DNA of 50,174 nucleotides from an uncultured Veillonellaceae bacterium (GCA_949286115.1 CASEBK010000048.1:1-50174), one strand, 5' to 3'; counted from the stretch's first letter, positions 39,543 through 48,462 are shown. Notes: a model not told the origin generated them from the letters alone. Program-made: numbers and translations.

Positions 39543-40847
39543 TTACTCCGCCAGCGTCGGGACGATGGAGGCGCAGTGGGGCATGATGTTGATGGTGTAG
39601 TCGGTCTTGCCTTCGGCGGCGAGCTGCTTCTGGGCGAGCTCCCACGCTTCTTCTACGGTCGCCACGGGGATCTGGCCGGTCTTTTTGGTCATTTCGATGT
39701 TTTCTTTCTTCGTCACCAGGTAGATGGTGTACTTGTGGGCCATGCAGAAGAGATTGAACGCCACGAAGAAGGGGATGGTGAACTGCTCCCGGAGGGCTTT
39801 TTCCATGGCTTCTTCCGTGTCGAAGCGGAAGCTGCCCATGTATTCCGGCGGTTCCATGATGTCCGAGGCTTCCATGATGGCGATGATGATGCCGCCGTCT
39901 TTCGTGGCCACTTCCGCCGGGTCGTAGCATTTGCACCCCTGATAGAGGGAGACGTCTTTCGGATAGCCGCCGGCGCAGGCGAAGGTGACGTCTGCTTTCT
40001 GTTTGAAGGGCACTTTCTGGATATCGTACACGACTTTCGTCCCCGCGAGCCACGCTTCGTAGGGATCGCCGCCCACCATGCGGCAGATGGCGCCGGCGGA
40101 ATTGACGATGGAGTGGACGAGGAAGCACGGCCCGATCATGTCGCACGCTTCCTGCATGTCGTCGCTCACGGGATTGTCCTCCAGCTTCGTGGAGCGGGTC
40201 TTCGGATTGATGCCTTCGCCGAAACGGTCCGCCAGGGCATGGCAGTGGTTCGTCTGGATGGTGTCCCAGCCGGCCACGCCGGGGAGGATAAGCTTGCGGC
40301 CGCCGCCGTATCCGGCGAAGAGATGGGTTGTGATGCCGTTTACGAGGATGACCTTGTCCGCCTCCGCCACGTGCTTGTCGATCCACACGGGAGTGCCGAT
40401 CTTCGTGGTGCCCACGAGGGTGAGCCCCTCTTTATTGCGGCTGTCGTGCTGGTAGAGACGGATGCGGCGCGCCACCTCTTCGCCTACCACGCGGATGTCT
40501 TCTTCGTGGGTCTGGGCGCGGTGGGTGCCCTGGGCGAAGACGATGGAGATGTCTTCGTCGGGCACGCCGCCGCGGTTCAGCTCGTTCACGATGTGGATGA
40601 CGAACTGGTCGGAGTGATTCCAGATGCGGGTCACGTCGGCGCAGACGATGCACACTTTGTCGCCGGGATGCACCACTTCGACGAGGGGTGCGGAGCCGAT
40701 GGGATGGCGCATGCATTCAAGCGTCGCCGCCTCCACGTCCACCGCGGGCGTGGGATTGCCTTCGATCACGTCGGAAATGTGCTCCTCCGGGAGCATGACG
40801 GACTGGGTGCCCATGCCGAAACCAAACTGAAATTCTTTCAATGCCAT
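39543..40847 (-). CDS. larA: LarA-family nickel-pincer racemase/epimerase, paralogue 2
   Basis: Also 434 residues, collinear with paralogue 1, with all proposed catalytic and cofactor residues at identical positions (D71, R74, H109, H175, K185, H201). Differences cluster outside the active site, for example GYGGGRK versus GYSAGRK. Two retained copies with intact active sites argue for different substrates or different expression rather than decay. It has its own extended -10 promoter and terminator, so it is transcribed separately from paralogue 1. Confidence 0.85.
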   Translation of the reverse strand: MALKEFQFGFGMGTQSVMLPEEHISDVIEGNPTPAVDVEAATLECMRHPIGSAPLVEVVHPGDKVCIVCADVTRIWNHSDQFVIHIVNELNRGGVPDEDISIVFAQGTHRAQTHEEDIRVVGEEVARRIRLYQHDSRNKEGLTLVGTTKIGTPVWIDKHVAEADKVILVNGITTHLFAGYGGGRKLILPGVAGWDTIQTNHCHALADRFGEGINPKTRSTKLEDNPVSDDMQEACDMIGPCFLVHSIVNSAGAICRMVGGDPYEAWLAGTKVVYDIQKVPFKQKADVTFACAGGYPKDVSLYQGCKCYDPAEVATKDGGIIIAIMEASDIMEPPEYMGSFRFDTEEAMEKALREQFTIPFFVAFNLFCMAHKYTIYLVTKKENIEMTKKTGQIPVATVEEAWELAQKQLAAEGKTDYTINIMPHCASIVPTLAE

Positions 40848-40895
40848 ATGGCCCGCCTCCTTTTGCGGGCCTGCGCCCGCCGAAATATTTTCCTT

Positions 40896-40904
40896 ATTAT
40901 ATCA
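40896..40904 (-). promoter_or_regulatory. Extended -10 promoter of larA paralogue 2
   Basis: TGATATAAT on the minus strand, about 50 bp upstream of the ATG. A GC-rich stem (GCGGGCGCAGGCCCGC) lies in the leader. Confidence 0.55.
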
Positions 40905-40931
40905 TGGGCGCGCCGCCTGCGGGAGCCGCCG

Positions 40932-40940
40932 TGGTACAAT
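40932..40940 (+). promoter_or_regulatory. Extended -10 promoter of the nitroreductase operon
   Basis: TGGTACAAT, 30 bp upstream of the ATG at 40971. It is divergent from the larA promoter only 30 bp away. Confidence 0.5.
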
Positions 40941-40970
40941 GGAGAAAAACCGCACCGGAAAGGAGTCCCC

Positions 40971-41570
40971 ATGATCGAAGCCATCTACACGCGCCGCAGC
41001 ATCCGTTTTTTCCAGGACCGCCCCATCCCCGGCGATGCCCTCGAGGAGATCCTCCGGGCGGGCCGGCAGGCGCCCTCGCCGAAGAACCGCCAGCCCTGGC
41101 GCTTCGTGGTGGTCCAGGGCGCGGCGAAGGAGGAGATGCTCGCCGCCATGCGCCGGGGCATCGAGCAAAGCGCCCGCGGCGAAGGGCTCCTCACGGCGGA
41201 GCCGGGGTACATCGAGAACGCCCGCTTCACCCTCCGCGCCATGAGCGAGGCCCCGGTGACCGTCTTCGTGATGAATCCCTACGGCCGCCCCCTCCGCGCG
41301 GACTGGACGGCGGCGGAGAAGGTGAACGAGCTGAGCCACATGCAGGCCATCGGCGCGGCGGCGGAGAACATGGCCCTCGCCGCGGCGGACCTGGGCATCG
41401 GCAGTCTGTGGAACGGAAATATCTTCTTCGCCTACGACGAGCTCACCCGGTGGCTGGGCGAGGCGGGGGAAATGGCGCTCGCCCTCTCTCTCGGCTACAG
41501 CGCCCAGCCCAAGACGCTCCGGTCGCTTCCCAGAAAGCCCCTTGAAGATATCGTGGAGGTGCGGTCATGA
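40971..41570 (+). CDS. Nitroreductase-family FMN oxidoreductase
   Basis: A 199-residue flavoprotein with the family signature at the N-terminus (IYTRRSIRFFQDRPIP), APSPKNRQPWRFVVV for FMN phosphate binding, and AAENMALAAADLGIGSLW near the dimer interface. Members reduce nitro compounds, quinones or flavins with NAD(P)H; the substrate here cannot be inferred. AAAGGAG precedes the ATG. The stop overlaps the start of the DUF523 gene (ATGA), so the pair is translationally coupled. Confidence 0.9.
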   Translation: MIEAIYTRRSIRFFQDRPIPGDALEEILRAGRQAPSPKNRQPWRFVVVQGAAKEEMLAAMRRGIEQSARGEGLLTAEPGYIENARFTLRAMSEAPVTVFVMNPYGRPLRADWTAAEKVNELSHMQAIGAAAENMALAAADLGIGSLWNGNIFFAYDELTRWLGEAGEMALALSLGYSAQPKTLRSLPRKPLEDIVEVRS

Positions 41571-42013
41571 AGGGCCTCGTCATCGTGAGCGCCTGCCTCC
41601 TCGGCACGCGGTGCAAGTACGACGGCGGTCACAACCGGAGCGAAGCGGTCCTCGCCTTTCTCGCGGGGAAGCGGTACCTGGCCGTGTGCCCGGAGATCAT
41701 CGTCCTCCCCGCGCCCCGGCCGCCCGTGGAGATCCGCGAAGGCCGCGTGGTGACCGCCGAAGGCGAAGACCGCACCGCCCTCTTCGAGCGCGGCGTCCGC
41801 GAGACCCTCCGGCACATTGACGAAGCGGGCCCGGCGGCGCTCGCCATCCTCAAGGCCCGCAGCCCCACCTGCGGCTCCGGCGCGATCTACGACGGCACCT
41901 TCACCCATACCCGCACGGCCGGAGACGGCCTCCTCGCCCGTGCCCTCAAAGCCCGCGGCATCCCCGTGTGGACGGAAGAAGACGTGGAAGCCCGCATGGC
42001 CGCCAAAAAATAA
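41567..42013 (+). CDS. DUF523 family protein
   Basis: A 148-residue protein with the DUF523 hallmarks: SACLLGTRCKYDGGHN at the N-terminus, VCPEI in the middle and LKARSPTCGSGAIYDGTFT with its conserved Cys. The conserved cysteines suggest a redox or metal-binding role, but the function is not established. It overlaps the nitroreductase gene by four bases and is followed by a terminator. Confidence 0.9.
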   Translation: MKGLVIVSACLLGTRCKYDGGHNRSEAVLAFLAGKRYLAVCPEIIVLPAPRPPVEIREGRVVTAEGEDRTALFERGVRETLRHIDEAGPAALAILKARSPTCGSGAIYDGTFTHTRTAGDGLLARALKARGIPVWTEEDVEARMAAKK

Positions 42014-42033
42014 AGCCCTGCGGGGCTTTTTTT
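42013..42033 (+). terminator. Terminator after the DUF523 gene
   Basis: AAGCCC/GGGCTT stem followed by seven T residues on the plus strand, overlapping the stop codon region. The sequence from here to 42180 holds no gene; part of it (about 42090-42140) faintly resembles an end module of the structured repeat. Confidence 0.88.
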
Positions 42034-42185
42034 GTGTGGGCGATTTTGCGCCAACAAGGAGCGTCTATCCCGCGGCGCGGCCCCTCGCTGCGACAGGAAG
42101 CCGTCGAAACGGCCAGTGCCGGTCTCACGTTTGCGGAAGGCGCCCCATGCGGCGGCGTTTCCTCGTTTCCCGCGCGCAGCGCATG

Positions 42186-42210
42186 AAAAAACGCACCCCT
42201 TAGGATGCGC
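42186..42210 (-). terminator. Terminator after rplI
   Basis: CGCATCC-TAA-GGGGTGCG hairpin followed by TTTTTTC on the minus strand, immediately after rplI. Confidence 0.85.
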
Positions 42211-42215
42211 TTCGT

Positions 42216-42662
42216 TCAGCCTGCTACGACGGAGAGCTGGATGGTGCTGGTCACCTGCGGGTGGACCCACACTTCGATCTCGTAGTCACCGGTCTGCTTG
42301 ATGGGCTCTTTGATCTTGATGTTCTTCTTGTCGAATTTGAAGCCATACTGTTTTTCGAGAGCGTCGCTCACGTCTTTGGCGGTGACGCTGCCGAAGATGC
42401 GGCCGTCGTCGCCCACTTTGACTTTGATCTCTACGTGGACTTTTTTCAGCTGGGACGCCATGACGACCGCTTCGTCGGCGGCGACTTTGGATTTGAATTC
42501 TTTGGATTCTTTCCGCTGGGCGGCGGTGTTGAGGTTCGCTTTGGTCCCTTCCTGGGCCAGTCCTCTCTTGATGAGCACGTTGCGGCCGTAGCCGTCGGCG
42601 ACTTCGATCACGTCGCCCCGTTTGCCCATTTTCTTCACGTCCTGCAAAAGCACTACTTTCAT
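42216..42662 (-). CDS. rplI: 50S ribosomal protein L9
   Basis: A 148-residue ribosomal protein with the L9 signature [20 protein letters not shown] and [17 protein letters not shown] connecting helix and the C-terminal rRNA-binding domain ([19 protein letters not shown]) follow. Its ATG directly abuts the gdpP stop codon. The order DUF2232-gdpP-rplI is conserved in many Firmicutes. Confidence 0.98.
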   Translation of the reverse strand: MKVVLLQDVKKMGKRGDVIEVADGYGRNVLIKRGLAQEGTKANLNTAAQRKESKEFKSKVAADEAVVMASQLKKVHVEIKVKVGDDGRIFGSVTAKDVSDALEKQYGFKFDKKNIKIKEPIKQTGDYEIEVWVHPQVTSTIQLSVVAG

Positions 42663-44642
42663 TTATGATTCCTCCTTCAGCTGCTCGCGAATGGCAGCAA
42701 TGATCTTCTTTTCTGCGCTCTCTCTGTCCTGCTCTTTGATCTGCGCGCCGGAGACGGTCATGTGGCCGCCGCCGCCGATGGCTTCCATGACGAGCTGCAC
42801 GTTGATGGTGCCGTCGCTCCGGGCGGAGACGCCGATCTTCTTATCCATGGGATAGAAGAGGATGCTGCACCGGATGCCTTCCACGTTCACGAGGAAATCG
42901 GCCACCTGCGCGGCGATGACCTGGGCCTGCGCGATGCCGGCGGGGCACTCGGCCACGGCGACACATTTGTCGATGATCTTCATCTTCGCCATGATGGCGG
43001 ATTTCACTTTCGTCGTCTCGATATCGACGGCGAAGAGCTCGCGCACGAGTTTCGTGTCCGCGCCGCTCCGGCGAAGGAAGCTCGCCGCGTCGAAGGTGCG
43101 GATGCCGGTCTGGACGGCGAAATTCTTCGTGTCCACCACGATGCCCGCATAGAGGCAGGAGGCGATGAGCTGCGGCAGGTCTTCGTCGGCGCCGTAGTAC
43201 TGCACGAGTTCAGCCACGAGCTCGGCGGTGGACGAGGCGGACGGCTCCATGTAGGTGAGGAGCGTATTGGGGATGATGGAGCTGGACCGGCGGTGATGGT
43301 CGATGATGACTCGGCGGGAGGCGCGCTTCAGTACTTCCGGCGCGGCGACCATCTCGGGCACGTGGGTGTCCACCACGAAGACGAGGGTGCGGTCGGTGAC
43401 GAGGTCTTTCGCCTCGCTCTCGTCGATGAGGAGCGGCGCCAGCTCTTTGTCTTCTTCGATGGCGCGGCGCATCTTCTTCGTGGTCTCGCCGTATTTCGAG
43501 AGCACCACGTACACTTCCTTGCCGGAGGCGCGGGCCAGGTGCGCCACGCCCATGGCGCCGCCCAGGGCGTCGTAGTCTTCGTTCGCATGCCCCATGACGA
43601 GCACCCGGTCGGAATCGCCGATGGTCTCCCGGAGGGCCTGGGCCACCACGCGGACGCGCACGCGGGTCATGCTGCCAGTGGCGGGGGTCTTGCCGCCGAA
43701 GACCTTCACGTCCTCGCCGATGCGCACCACCGCCTGGTCGCCGCCGCGGCCGAGGGCCAGGTCCAGCGACACCTGCGCTTCCTCCGCCTGCCGGGCGAAG
43801 GTATCCTCGCTCTGGACGATGCCGATGGACACCGTCACAGGGATGCGGTTCACCGTCTTGATCTCCCGCACCTTGTCAAGGATCTCGAAATGATTGGCCA
43901 TGAGCGTCTCGAGAGACGCCCTCGAGATGCACGCCACGAAGTCCGCCGAAGCGTACTGCTTGATGAATCCATCCAACTGGGAAAATTCGCCGAGGATGCA
44001 TTCGTCCACTTCGGAGAGGAGATTCGATTTCTCCACGTCCGTCATGTCCGCGGACACCTCGGAGATATTGTCGATGCGGATGAGACAGAAGACGGGCATG
44101 GCCTCTTCGCTGGCCTGGATGGCTTTGGCCATCTCCGTGCGGTCCATGAGGTAGAAGAGCTGGTACGCCGCGTGGCCGTCCTCGCCTGCTTCGATGTATT
44201 TATGGAAAACGCGGAAATCGCTGTCTTTCACCCGGCAGTCGAACCAGCCCGATTTCCCCCAGAGGCGCGCGGCGTGCGTGCCCGGGAGGAGCCGGTCGAT
44301 CTCCGCGCCCTCTTCCCCTTCGGCCTTCACCCACGTGCGGAAGACGTCGTTCGCCCACACCACGCGGCGCTTGTCGTTCACCATGGCGATGCCCAGAGGC
44401 AGGTTCTTCACGGCGTACACCGTGCCGGCCTCCACGCCGGCGGACAGGTCGTCCAGGTACTGCATGAGGATCTTTTCCTGCTCCAGGTCGTTTTTCTTGA
44501 TGAAGATGACGCAGGCCATGTCGATGATGGCCAGGAGCACGCCGAGCACCCAGTTCTGACTGACGAGCGCCACCAGCGTCACCATGACCAGCACGCAGAA
44601 GAGCTTCTCATTTCTCTTCTGCACCCACACTTTCTCCAGCAT
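42663..44642 (-). CDS. gdpP: Cyclic-di-AMP phosphodiesterase GdpP
   Basis: A 659-residue membrane protein from the ATG at 44642 (GGAGG upstream). Two N-terminal membrane helices (about 14-52) are followed by a PAS-like sensor and a degenerate GGDEF domain (VSIGIVQSE, ALGRGGDQAVV). A DHH phosphoesterase follows, with MGHANEDYDALGG, VVDTHVPEM and IIDHHRRS. A DHHA1 domain ends in GGGGHMTVSG. It hydrolyses c-di-AMP, which controls potassium and osmotic balance and wall stress. The first DHH motif has Asn-Glu where many relatives have different residues, but the metal-binding Asp and His residues are kept. Confidence 0.94.
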   Translation of the reverse strand: MLEKVWVQKRNEKLFCVLVMVTLVALVSQNWVLGVLLAIIDMACVIFIKKNDLEQEKILMQYLDDLSAGVEAGTVYAVKNLPLGIAMVNDKRRVVWANDVFRTWVKAEGEEGAEIDRLLPGTHAARLWGKSGWFDCRVKDSDFRVFHKYIEAGEDGHAAYQLFYLMDRTEMAKAIQASEEAMPVFCLIRIDNISEVSADMTDVEKSNLLSEVDECILGEFSQLDGFIKQYASADFVACISRASLETLMANHFEILDKVREIKTVNRIPVTVSIGIVQSEDTFARQAEEAQVSLDLALGRGGDQAVVRIGEDVKVFGGKTPATGSMTRVRVRVVAQALRETIGDSDRVLVMGHANEDYDALGGAMGVAHLARASGKEVYVVLSKYGETTKKMRRAIEEDKELAPLLIDESEAKDLVTDRTLVFVVDTHVPEMVAAPEVLKRASRRVIIDHHRRSSSIIPNTLLTYMEPSASSTAELVAELVQYYGADEDLPQLIASCLYAGIVVDTKNFAVQTGIRTFDAASFLRRSGADTKLVRELFAVDIETTKVKSAIMAKMKIIDKCVAVAECPAGIAQAQVIAAQVADFLVNVEGIRCSILFYPMDKKIGVSARSDGTINVQLVMEAIGGGGHMTVSGAQIKEQDRESAEKKIIAAIREQLKEES

Positions 44643-44765
44643 AGGGCCTCCTTCCCCGCTCCCGGCGGGGCTCAACCTTCGATTTCCCTCTATTATACTA
44701 AAACCGCCGGGAAATAGGAAATCTCTCCCACTAGACACGAAAAAACGGCGCCGAAGCGCCGCCAT

Positions 44766-45728
44766 TCATTGGTAATTCCTCCTCTGCCGGTAGTGGAAGA
44801 GCATGTCGAAGAGGCCCATCACCACGAGGATGGACTGCATGAAGGGCAGGAAGAAGGAGCCCACCACGAGGAACCACCGGAGGCCGCCGAAGATGGGAAA
44901 GCGCACCGGGAGCCACCACGCCAGCGACATCCCCTGCAGCCAGAAGACGAAGTTGCACCCCAGCTGGAGATTGTACAGCACCATGGAGATCGCCGCGTCC
45001 TCCGCTTCGGTGATCACCATGCCGAGACCGAAGAAGACGAGGTAAAGGTACACGAAGAGCACCGGGAACTCCCACCGGGAAAGGGGCGGCAGGCCGGGGA
45101 TGTCCTTCAGGCCGAGGCGGGTGAAGATGTGCTTCGAGAGGGCCATCGCCGCCCAGGAGTAGATGACGCACACCGAGGCCCCGATGAAGAGGAGCGACTT
45201 CTTCAGCATCTCGTAGGTGAGATTCATGCTCTCCTGCGCCTCTGCGAGCGTGTCCCCGCTGTAGAACTGGGTGAGCATCTCCTCCGTGGTCTGTCGGATG
45301 GTCTCAAAGAAGCTCCCGTCCAGGAGAGACGTGTCCACGCCGAGCACGAAGACGCCGAAGAGGATCTGCAGAGCGAAGGAGACGAGCACCGCCGCCGCCC
45401 CGGCAAAGAGCGTCGCCACAGGCCGCACGCGCCGCCGGTAGCACCACCCCAGCACCGCCCCGAGGATGGCGAAGATGGCGCACACGAAAGCGCCGGAGAA
45501 GACGCCGAAGAAGACGGAGTCCAGAATGAGCGTCCCCGCCGTGACGATCACCGCCCACCGCGGGCCGTGCACCAGACCGATGTAGGCGATCGGCAGCGGG
45601 ATCAGCAGAAAGAGGATGGTGGAGAAAATGGGCACGTACAGCCCCAGCATAGACAGAACGACCGCCACGGCCGTGCCCATGCCGGCGGCGACCACAGAAT
45701 TCGTATCGCCCGGACGGAATGGTTTCAT
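44766..45728 (-). CDS. DUF2232 (YybS-like) membrane protein
   Basis: A 320-residue integral membrane protein with about eight hydrophobic segments, matching the DUF2232/YybS family found upstream of gdpP in Firmicutes. The function is unknown; some relatives resemble substrate-binding S components of ECF transporters. It ends about 120 bp before gdpP and has an extended -10 promoter 32 bp upstream of its ATG. Confidence 0.85.
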   Translation of the reverse strand: MKPFRPGDTNSVVAAGMGTAVAVVLSMLGLYVPIFSTILFLLIPLPIAYIGLVHGPRWAVIVTAGTLILDSVFFGVFSGAFVCAIFAILGAVLGWCYRRRVRPVATLFAGAAAVLVSFALQILFGVFVLGVDTSLLDGSFFETIRQTTEEMLTQFYSGDTLAEAQESMNLTYEMLKKSLLFIGASVCVIYSWAAMALSKHIFTRLGLKDIPGLPPLSRWEFPVLFVYLYLVFFGLGMVITEAEDAAISMVLYNLQLGCNFVFWLQGMSLAWWLPVRFPIFGGLRWFLVVGSFFLPFMQSILVVMGLFDMLFHYRQRRNYQ

Positions 45729-45759
45729 GAAATGCCTCTCTTATGTACCGTTTTTTTCA

Positions 45760-45768
45760 AATATAGCA
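45760..45768 (-). promoter_or_regulatory. Extended -10 promoter of the DUF2232-gdpP-rplI operon
   Basis: TGCTATATT on the minus strand, between the RNase J terminator and the DUF2232 start codon. Confidence 0.5.
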
Positions 45769-45779
45769 GAAAGCCGCGC

Positions 45780-45812
45780 AAAAGGAAAGACAGGCCTCCC
45801 GCGGGAAGCCTG
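45780..45812 (-). terminator. Terminator after the RNase J gene
   Basis: CAGGC-TCCCG/CGGGA-GCCTG hairpin followed by TCTTTCCTTTT on the minus strand, 10 bp after the stop codon. Confidence 0.82.
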
Positions 45813-45821
45813 CCCTCCGCC

Positions 45822-47483
45822 TCAGCGGATCTCCTGAATGATCGGCAGGATCATCGGACGCCGCTTCGTCTTGTCGTAGAAATATTTGCCGAGGGTGTCG
45901 CGGATCTGCGTCTTGATGGCGTTCCACTCCGTCACATCCCCCGCCTCGCACCGGTCCAGCGCCGACTCGATGCGGTTCTTCGCCTCCGCGATGAGCGCCT
46001 CGCTGTCCCGGACATACACGAAGCCCCGGGACACGATGTCCGGTCCGGCCACCACGTGGTTCGAGCCCTTTTCGAGGGCGATCACCACGATGACCACGCC
46101 GTCATTGGAGAGCTGCTGCCGGTCGCGGATGACGATATTGCCCACGTCGCCCACGCCCAGGCCGTCCACATAGACCGGCCCTGCGGGGACGCGCCCCGCC
46201 ACGCGGCCCGAACGGGAGGTGAATTCGAAGACCATGCCGTTCTCGCCGATGAAGATGTTCTGCTTCTTCACGCCCATGCTCTCCGCCAGCTCCGCGTGAC
46301 GGCAGAGCATGCGGTACTCCCCGTGCACCGGGATGAAGAACTTCGGCTGGATGAGCGCGTGCATCGTCTTCAGCTCCTCCTGCGAGCCATGGCCCGACAC
46401 ATGCACCCGCATAGACGTGGTGGAGATGACGTGCGCGCCGAGACGCATCAGCTTGTCGATGGTGCGGCCCACGCTCGTCTCATTCCCCGGAATGGGAGAG
46501 GCGGAAATGATGACCGTGTCGCCGGCGTGCACCTGCACCTGCCGATGATTGCCCTCCGCCATGCGGGAGAGCCCCGCCATCGGTTCGCCCTGGCTCCCCG
46601 TAGTGAGGATGCACAGCTGATCGTCGCGGTAGCGGTTCATTTCCTCCGGCTCGATGAAGGTCCCCGCCGGCGCCTTGAGATACCCCATCTCGCGGGCGAT
46701 CTCCGACACGTTCACCATAGACCGGCCGAAGACGCACACCTTCCGCTTGAACGCCACCGCCGCGTCCACCGCCATCTGGATGCGGGACACGTTCGAAGCG
46801 AACGTCGCCAAGATGATGCGGCCCCGCGCGCCGGAGTACGCCTTCATGAGCGAATCGGACACCACTGCCTCCGACGGCGTGTACCCCGGCCGCTCGGCAT
46901 TCGTCGAGTCTGCCAGGAGCACCAGCACGCCCCGGTGGCCCAGCTCCGCCAGCTTATGCACATCCATGAGCTGACCGTCCACCGGCGTGTGGTCGAACTT
47001 GAAATCCCCCGTGTGGACCACCACGCCCACCGGCGTGCGGAAATAGATGCCGCACGAATCGGGGATAGAGTGGCACACGTGGAAGAAACCGAACTTGAAG
47101 CACCCCGCCTTGTACTCCGTGCCCGTCTCGATGACGTTCAGCTCGTAGCGGCCGATGCGCGCTTCCCGGAACTTCCCTTCGATGAGGCCGCAGGTGAGGC
47201 GCGACGCATAGATCGGCGCGGAGACCTCCTTCATGAGGTACGCCAGCGAGCCGATGTGGTCTTCGTGGCCGTGGGTGATGACGATGGCCCGCACCTTGTC
47301 CTTATTTTCGATGACATAGCTGAAATCGGGGATGACGATGTCGATGCCCAGCATGTTTTCCTCCGGGAACGCCATGCCCGAGTCGAGGATGATCATGTCT
47401 TCGCCGTAGCGGATGACCGTCATGTTCTTGCCGATCTCGCCGAGACCGCCCAGAGGAATGATCTGTAATTTTTCTTTTGCCAA
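45822..47483 (-). CDS. rnj: Ribonuclease J
   Basis: A metallo-beta-lactamase-fold ribonuclease (553 residues) with both endo- and 5'-exonuclease potential, central to mRNA decay in Firmicutes. Motifs include ITHGHEDHIGSL (zinc ligands), HTGDFKFDH, the beta-CASP sequence ILTTGSQGEPMAGLSRMAEG and SGHGSQEELK. A C-terminal domain follows. I place the start at the TTG at 47483 (reading LAKEKLQIIPLGGLGE), because GGGAGG lies six bases upstream and the longer frame adds unrelated residues. It could be the J1 or J2 paralogue. Confidence 0.93.
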   Translation of the reverse strand: MAKEKLQIIPLGGLGEIGKNMTVIRYGEDMIILDSGMAFPEENMLGIDIVIPDFSYVIENKDKVRAIVITHGHEDHIGSLAYLMKEVSAPIYASRLTCGLIEGKFREARIGRYELNVIETGTEYKAGCFKFGFFHVCHSIPDSCGIYFRTPVGVVVHTGDFKFDHTPVDGQLMDVHKLAELGHRGVLVLLADSTNAERPGYTPSEAVVSDSLMKAYSGARGRIILATFASNVSRIQMAVDAAVAFKRKVCVFGRSMVNVSEIAREMGYLKAPAGTFIEPEEMNRYRDDQLCILTTGSQGEPMAGLSRMAEGNHRQVQVHAGDTVIISASPIPGNETSVGRTIDKLMRLGAHVISTTSMRVHVSGHGSQEELKTMHALIQPKFFIPVHGEYRMLCRHAELAESMGVKKQNIFIGENGMVFEFTSRSGRVAGRVPAGPVYVDGLGVGDVGNIVIRDRQQLSNDGVVIVVIALEKGSNHVVAGPDIVSRGFVYVRDSEALIAEAKNRIESALDRCEAGDVTEWNAIKTQIRDTLGKYFYDKTKRRPMILPIIQEIR

Positions 47484-47585
47484 AATAAACCTCCCTTGTG
47501 ATCTGCCCCGCGCCGCCTCACGTCCGTACCAGAGGGAGCCGCGGCAGACAAAAAAATAAAAGCCGTTCAATGGTCGCTGTCATGT

Positions 47586-47594
47586 ATTATATCA
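47586..47594 (-). promoter_or_regulatory. Extended -10 promoter of the RNase J gene
   Basis: TGATATAAT on the minus strand, about 105 bp upstream of the TTG start. The leader contains a T-rich tract (47550-47557) but no clear regulatory fold. Confidence 0.55.
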
Positions 47595-47751
47595 TATCCG
47601 GCCCGTTCCCGCGGAGAGGGGAAAAGATTTTTGTGCGCTCCGCCTCGCCCGGAGGCCCGCCCCTTTCCTACAAAGAAATCTTTTCTTTTTATAAAATCTT
47701 TTTCCTTATTACGGGGAAATGCGCGGGGAAATCATGGCAATGGCACGAACG

Positions 47752-48108
47752 ATGCCGAAGCTGTCAGGGCGGGGCGCATTTTCGGAGAAAACGTTTCTTT
47801 TCATGAGGGTGCGGGCCCACATCGCGGAGACTGCGTTCCTTTTATGTACGACTGTGCCCGTCATAGGAGCACGAGCCCCATTGTCACTTCATTTCTTCCT
47901 TCGCCGCCGAAGGAAGAAACGAATCAAAGAAGGAAGGACGCCGCCCGATCACTCCGCCCTGAAAGTCTGGCCGGGAGCTACCTTCGCTTAACTCGCTCGC
48001 TACGCTCGCTCAGACAAGCCGACCGCTTCAACGCCACCGGCCAGACATTCTCCCTTCGGACACCGGGCTCCGTTCAAACGGGCGAGGAAGCTGCACCAGT
48101 TCTTTTCT
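47752..48108 (-). repeat. Structured interspersed repeat, copy C
   Basis: Same orientation as copy B. Arms: GTCTGGCCGG (47965-47974) pairs with CCGGCCAGAC (48037-48046), the invariant core is at 47990-48015, and the 16-bp stem lies at 47887-47924. The module GGTGCGGGCCCACATCGCGG (about 47809) is at its left end. The right-hand ATTTGAAAAAT hairpin is missing because an IS3-family remnant begins at 48109, exactly where the other copies continue. Confidence 0.82.
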
Positions 48109-48378
48109 TGAACTGACCCCGAAAAGTTGGACAGTAAAAAAGCACTCACGGTTTTCCTTTAAGGGCTTGCTCCCTGTATTTGGCAGGGGCAGCCCTTTTA
48201 GTTTGCTTTTGATCCTCTGATTGTTGCAGTCATCCAGATATTCCTCCCGCTCCTCCCTAAATTGTTCCATCGTATCAAAGCCCTTCAAATACAGCGATCC
48301 ACTTTTCTTTGACCGCATAGTAAAACACCCCACTTACTGTGTTTTTATTATACAGTCCCGTAAATGGGGTGCAGTTCA
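48109..48378 (-). mobile_element. Internally deleted IS3-family element
   Basis: Two IS3-type terminal repeats face each other 270 bp apart: TGAACTGACCCCGAAAAGTT (48109 onward, plus strand) and TGAACTGCACCCCATTTACG (48378 downward, minus strand). Only a short transposase fragment lies between them, so most of the element is gone. No clear target duplication is seen. It sits at the end of repeat copy C. Confidence 0.75.
48146..48330 (-). pseudogene. IS3-family transposase OrfB C-terminal fragment
   Basis: The frame reads KGFDTMEQFREEREEYLDD then CNNQRIKSKLKGLP, the typical end of an IS3-family integrase-type transposase. Downstream of KLKGLP one base appears lost: an adjacent frame reads AKYREQALKGKP followed by the expected stop (48146-48148). 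The catalytic DDE core is absent. Confidence 0.75.
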
Positions 48379-48402
48379 TCACAGGGCGGCTTTTCTCATG
48401 CC

Positions 48403-48462
48403 AAAAGGGGACCCGCGCTCCTCTCGGGTCTCTCCGCCCACTTGGCTGCGGCGGACCCTTTT
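48403..48462. other. Compact three-way-junction-like inverted repeats
   Basis: Outer arms AAAAGGG (48403-48409) and CCCTTTT (48456-48462) enclose two hairpins: GACCCG/CGGGTC (48410-48415/48425-48430) and CCGCC/GGCGG (48434-48438/48450-48454). The remainder of 48379-48602 shows nothing else I can support beyond a weak hairpin near 48570-48590 that may terminate the EamA gene. A role as small RNA or terminator is possible. Confidence 0.4.

Noticed and set aside
42762..47468. Long plus-strand frames opposite gdpP, DUF2232 and RNase J
   Set aside because: Their translations are His/Arg/Asp-rich and biologically implausible; the minus-strand genes are well-supported families in a conserved order.
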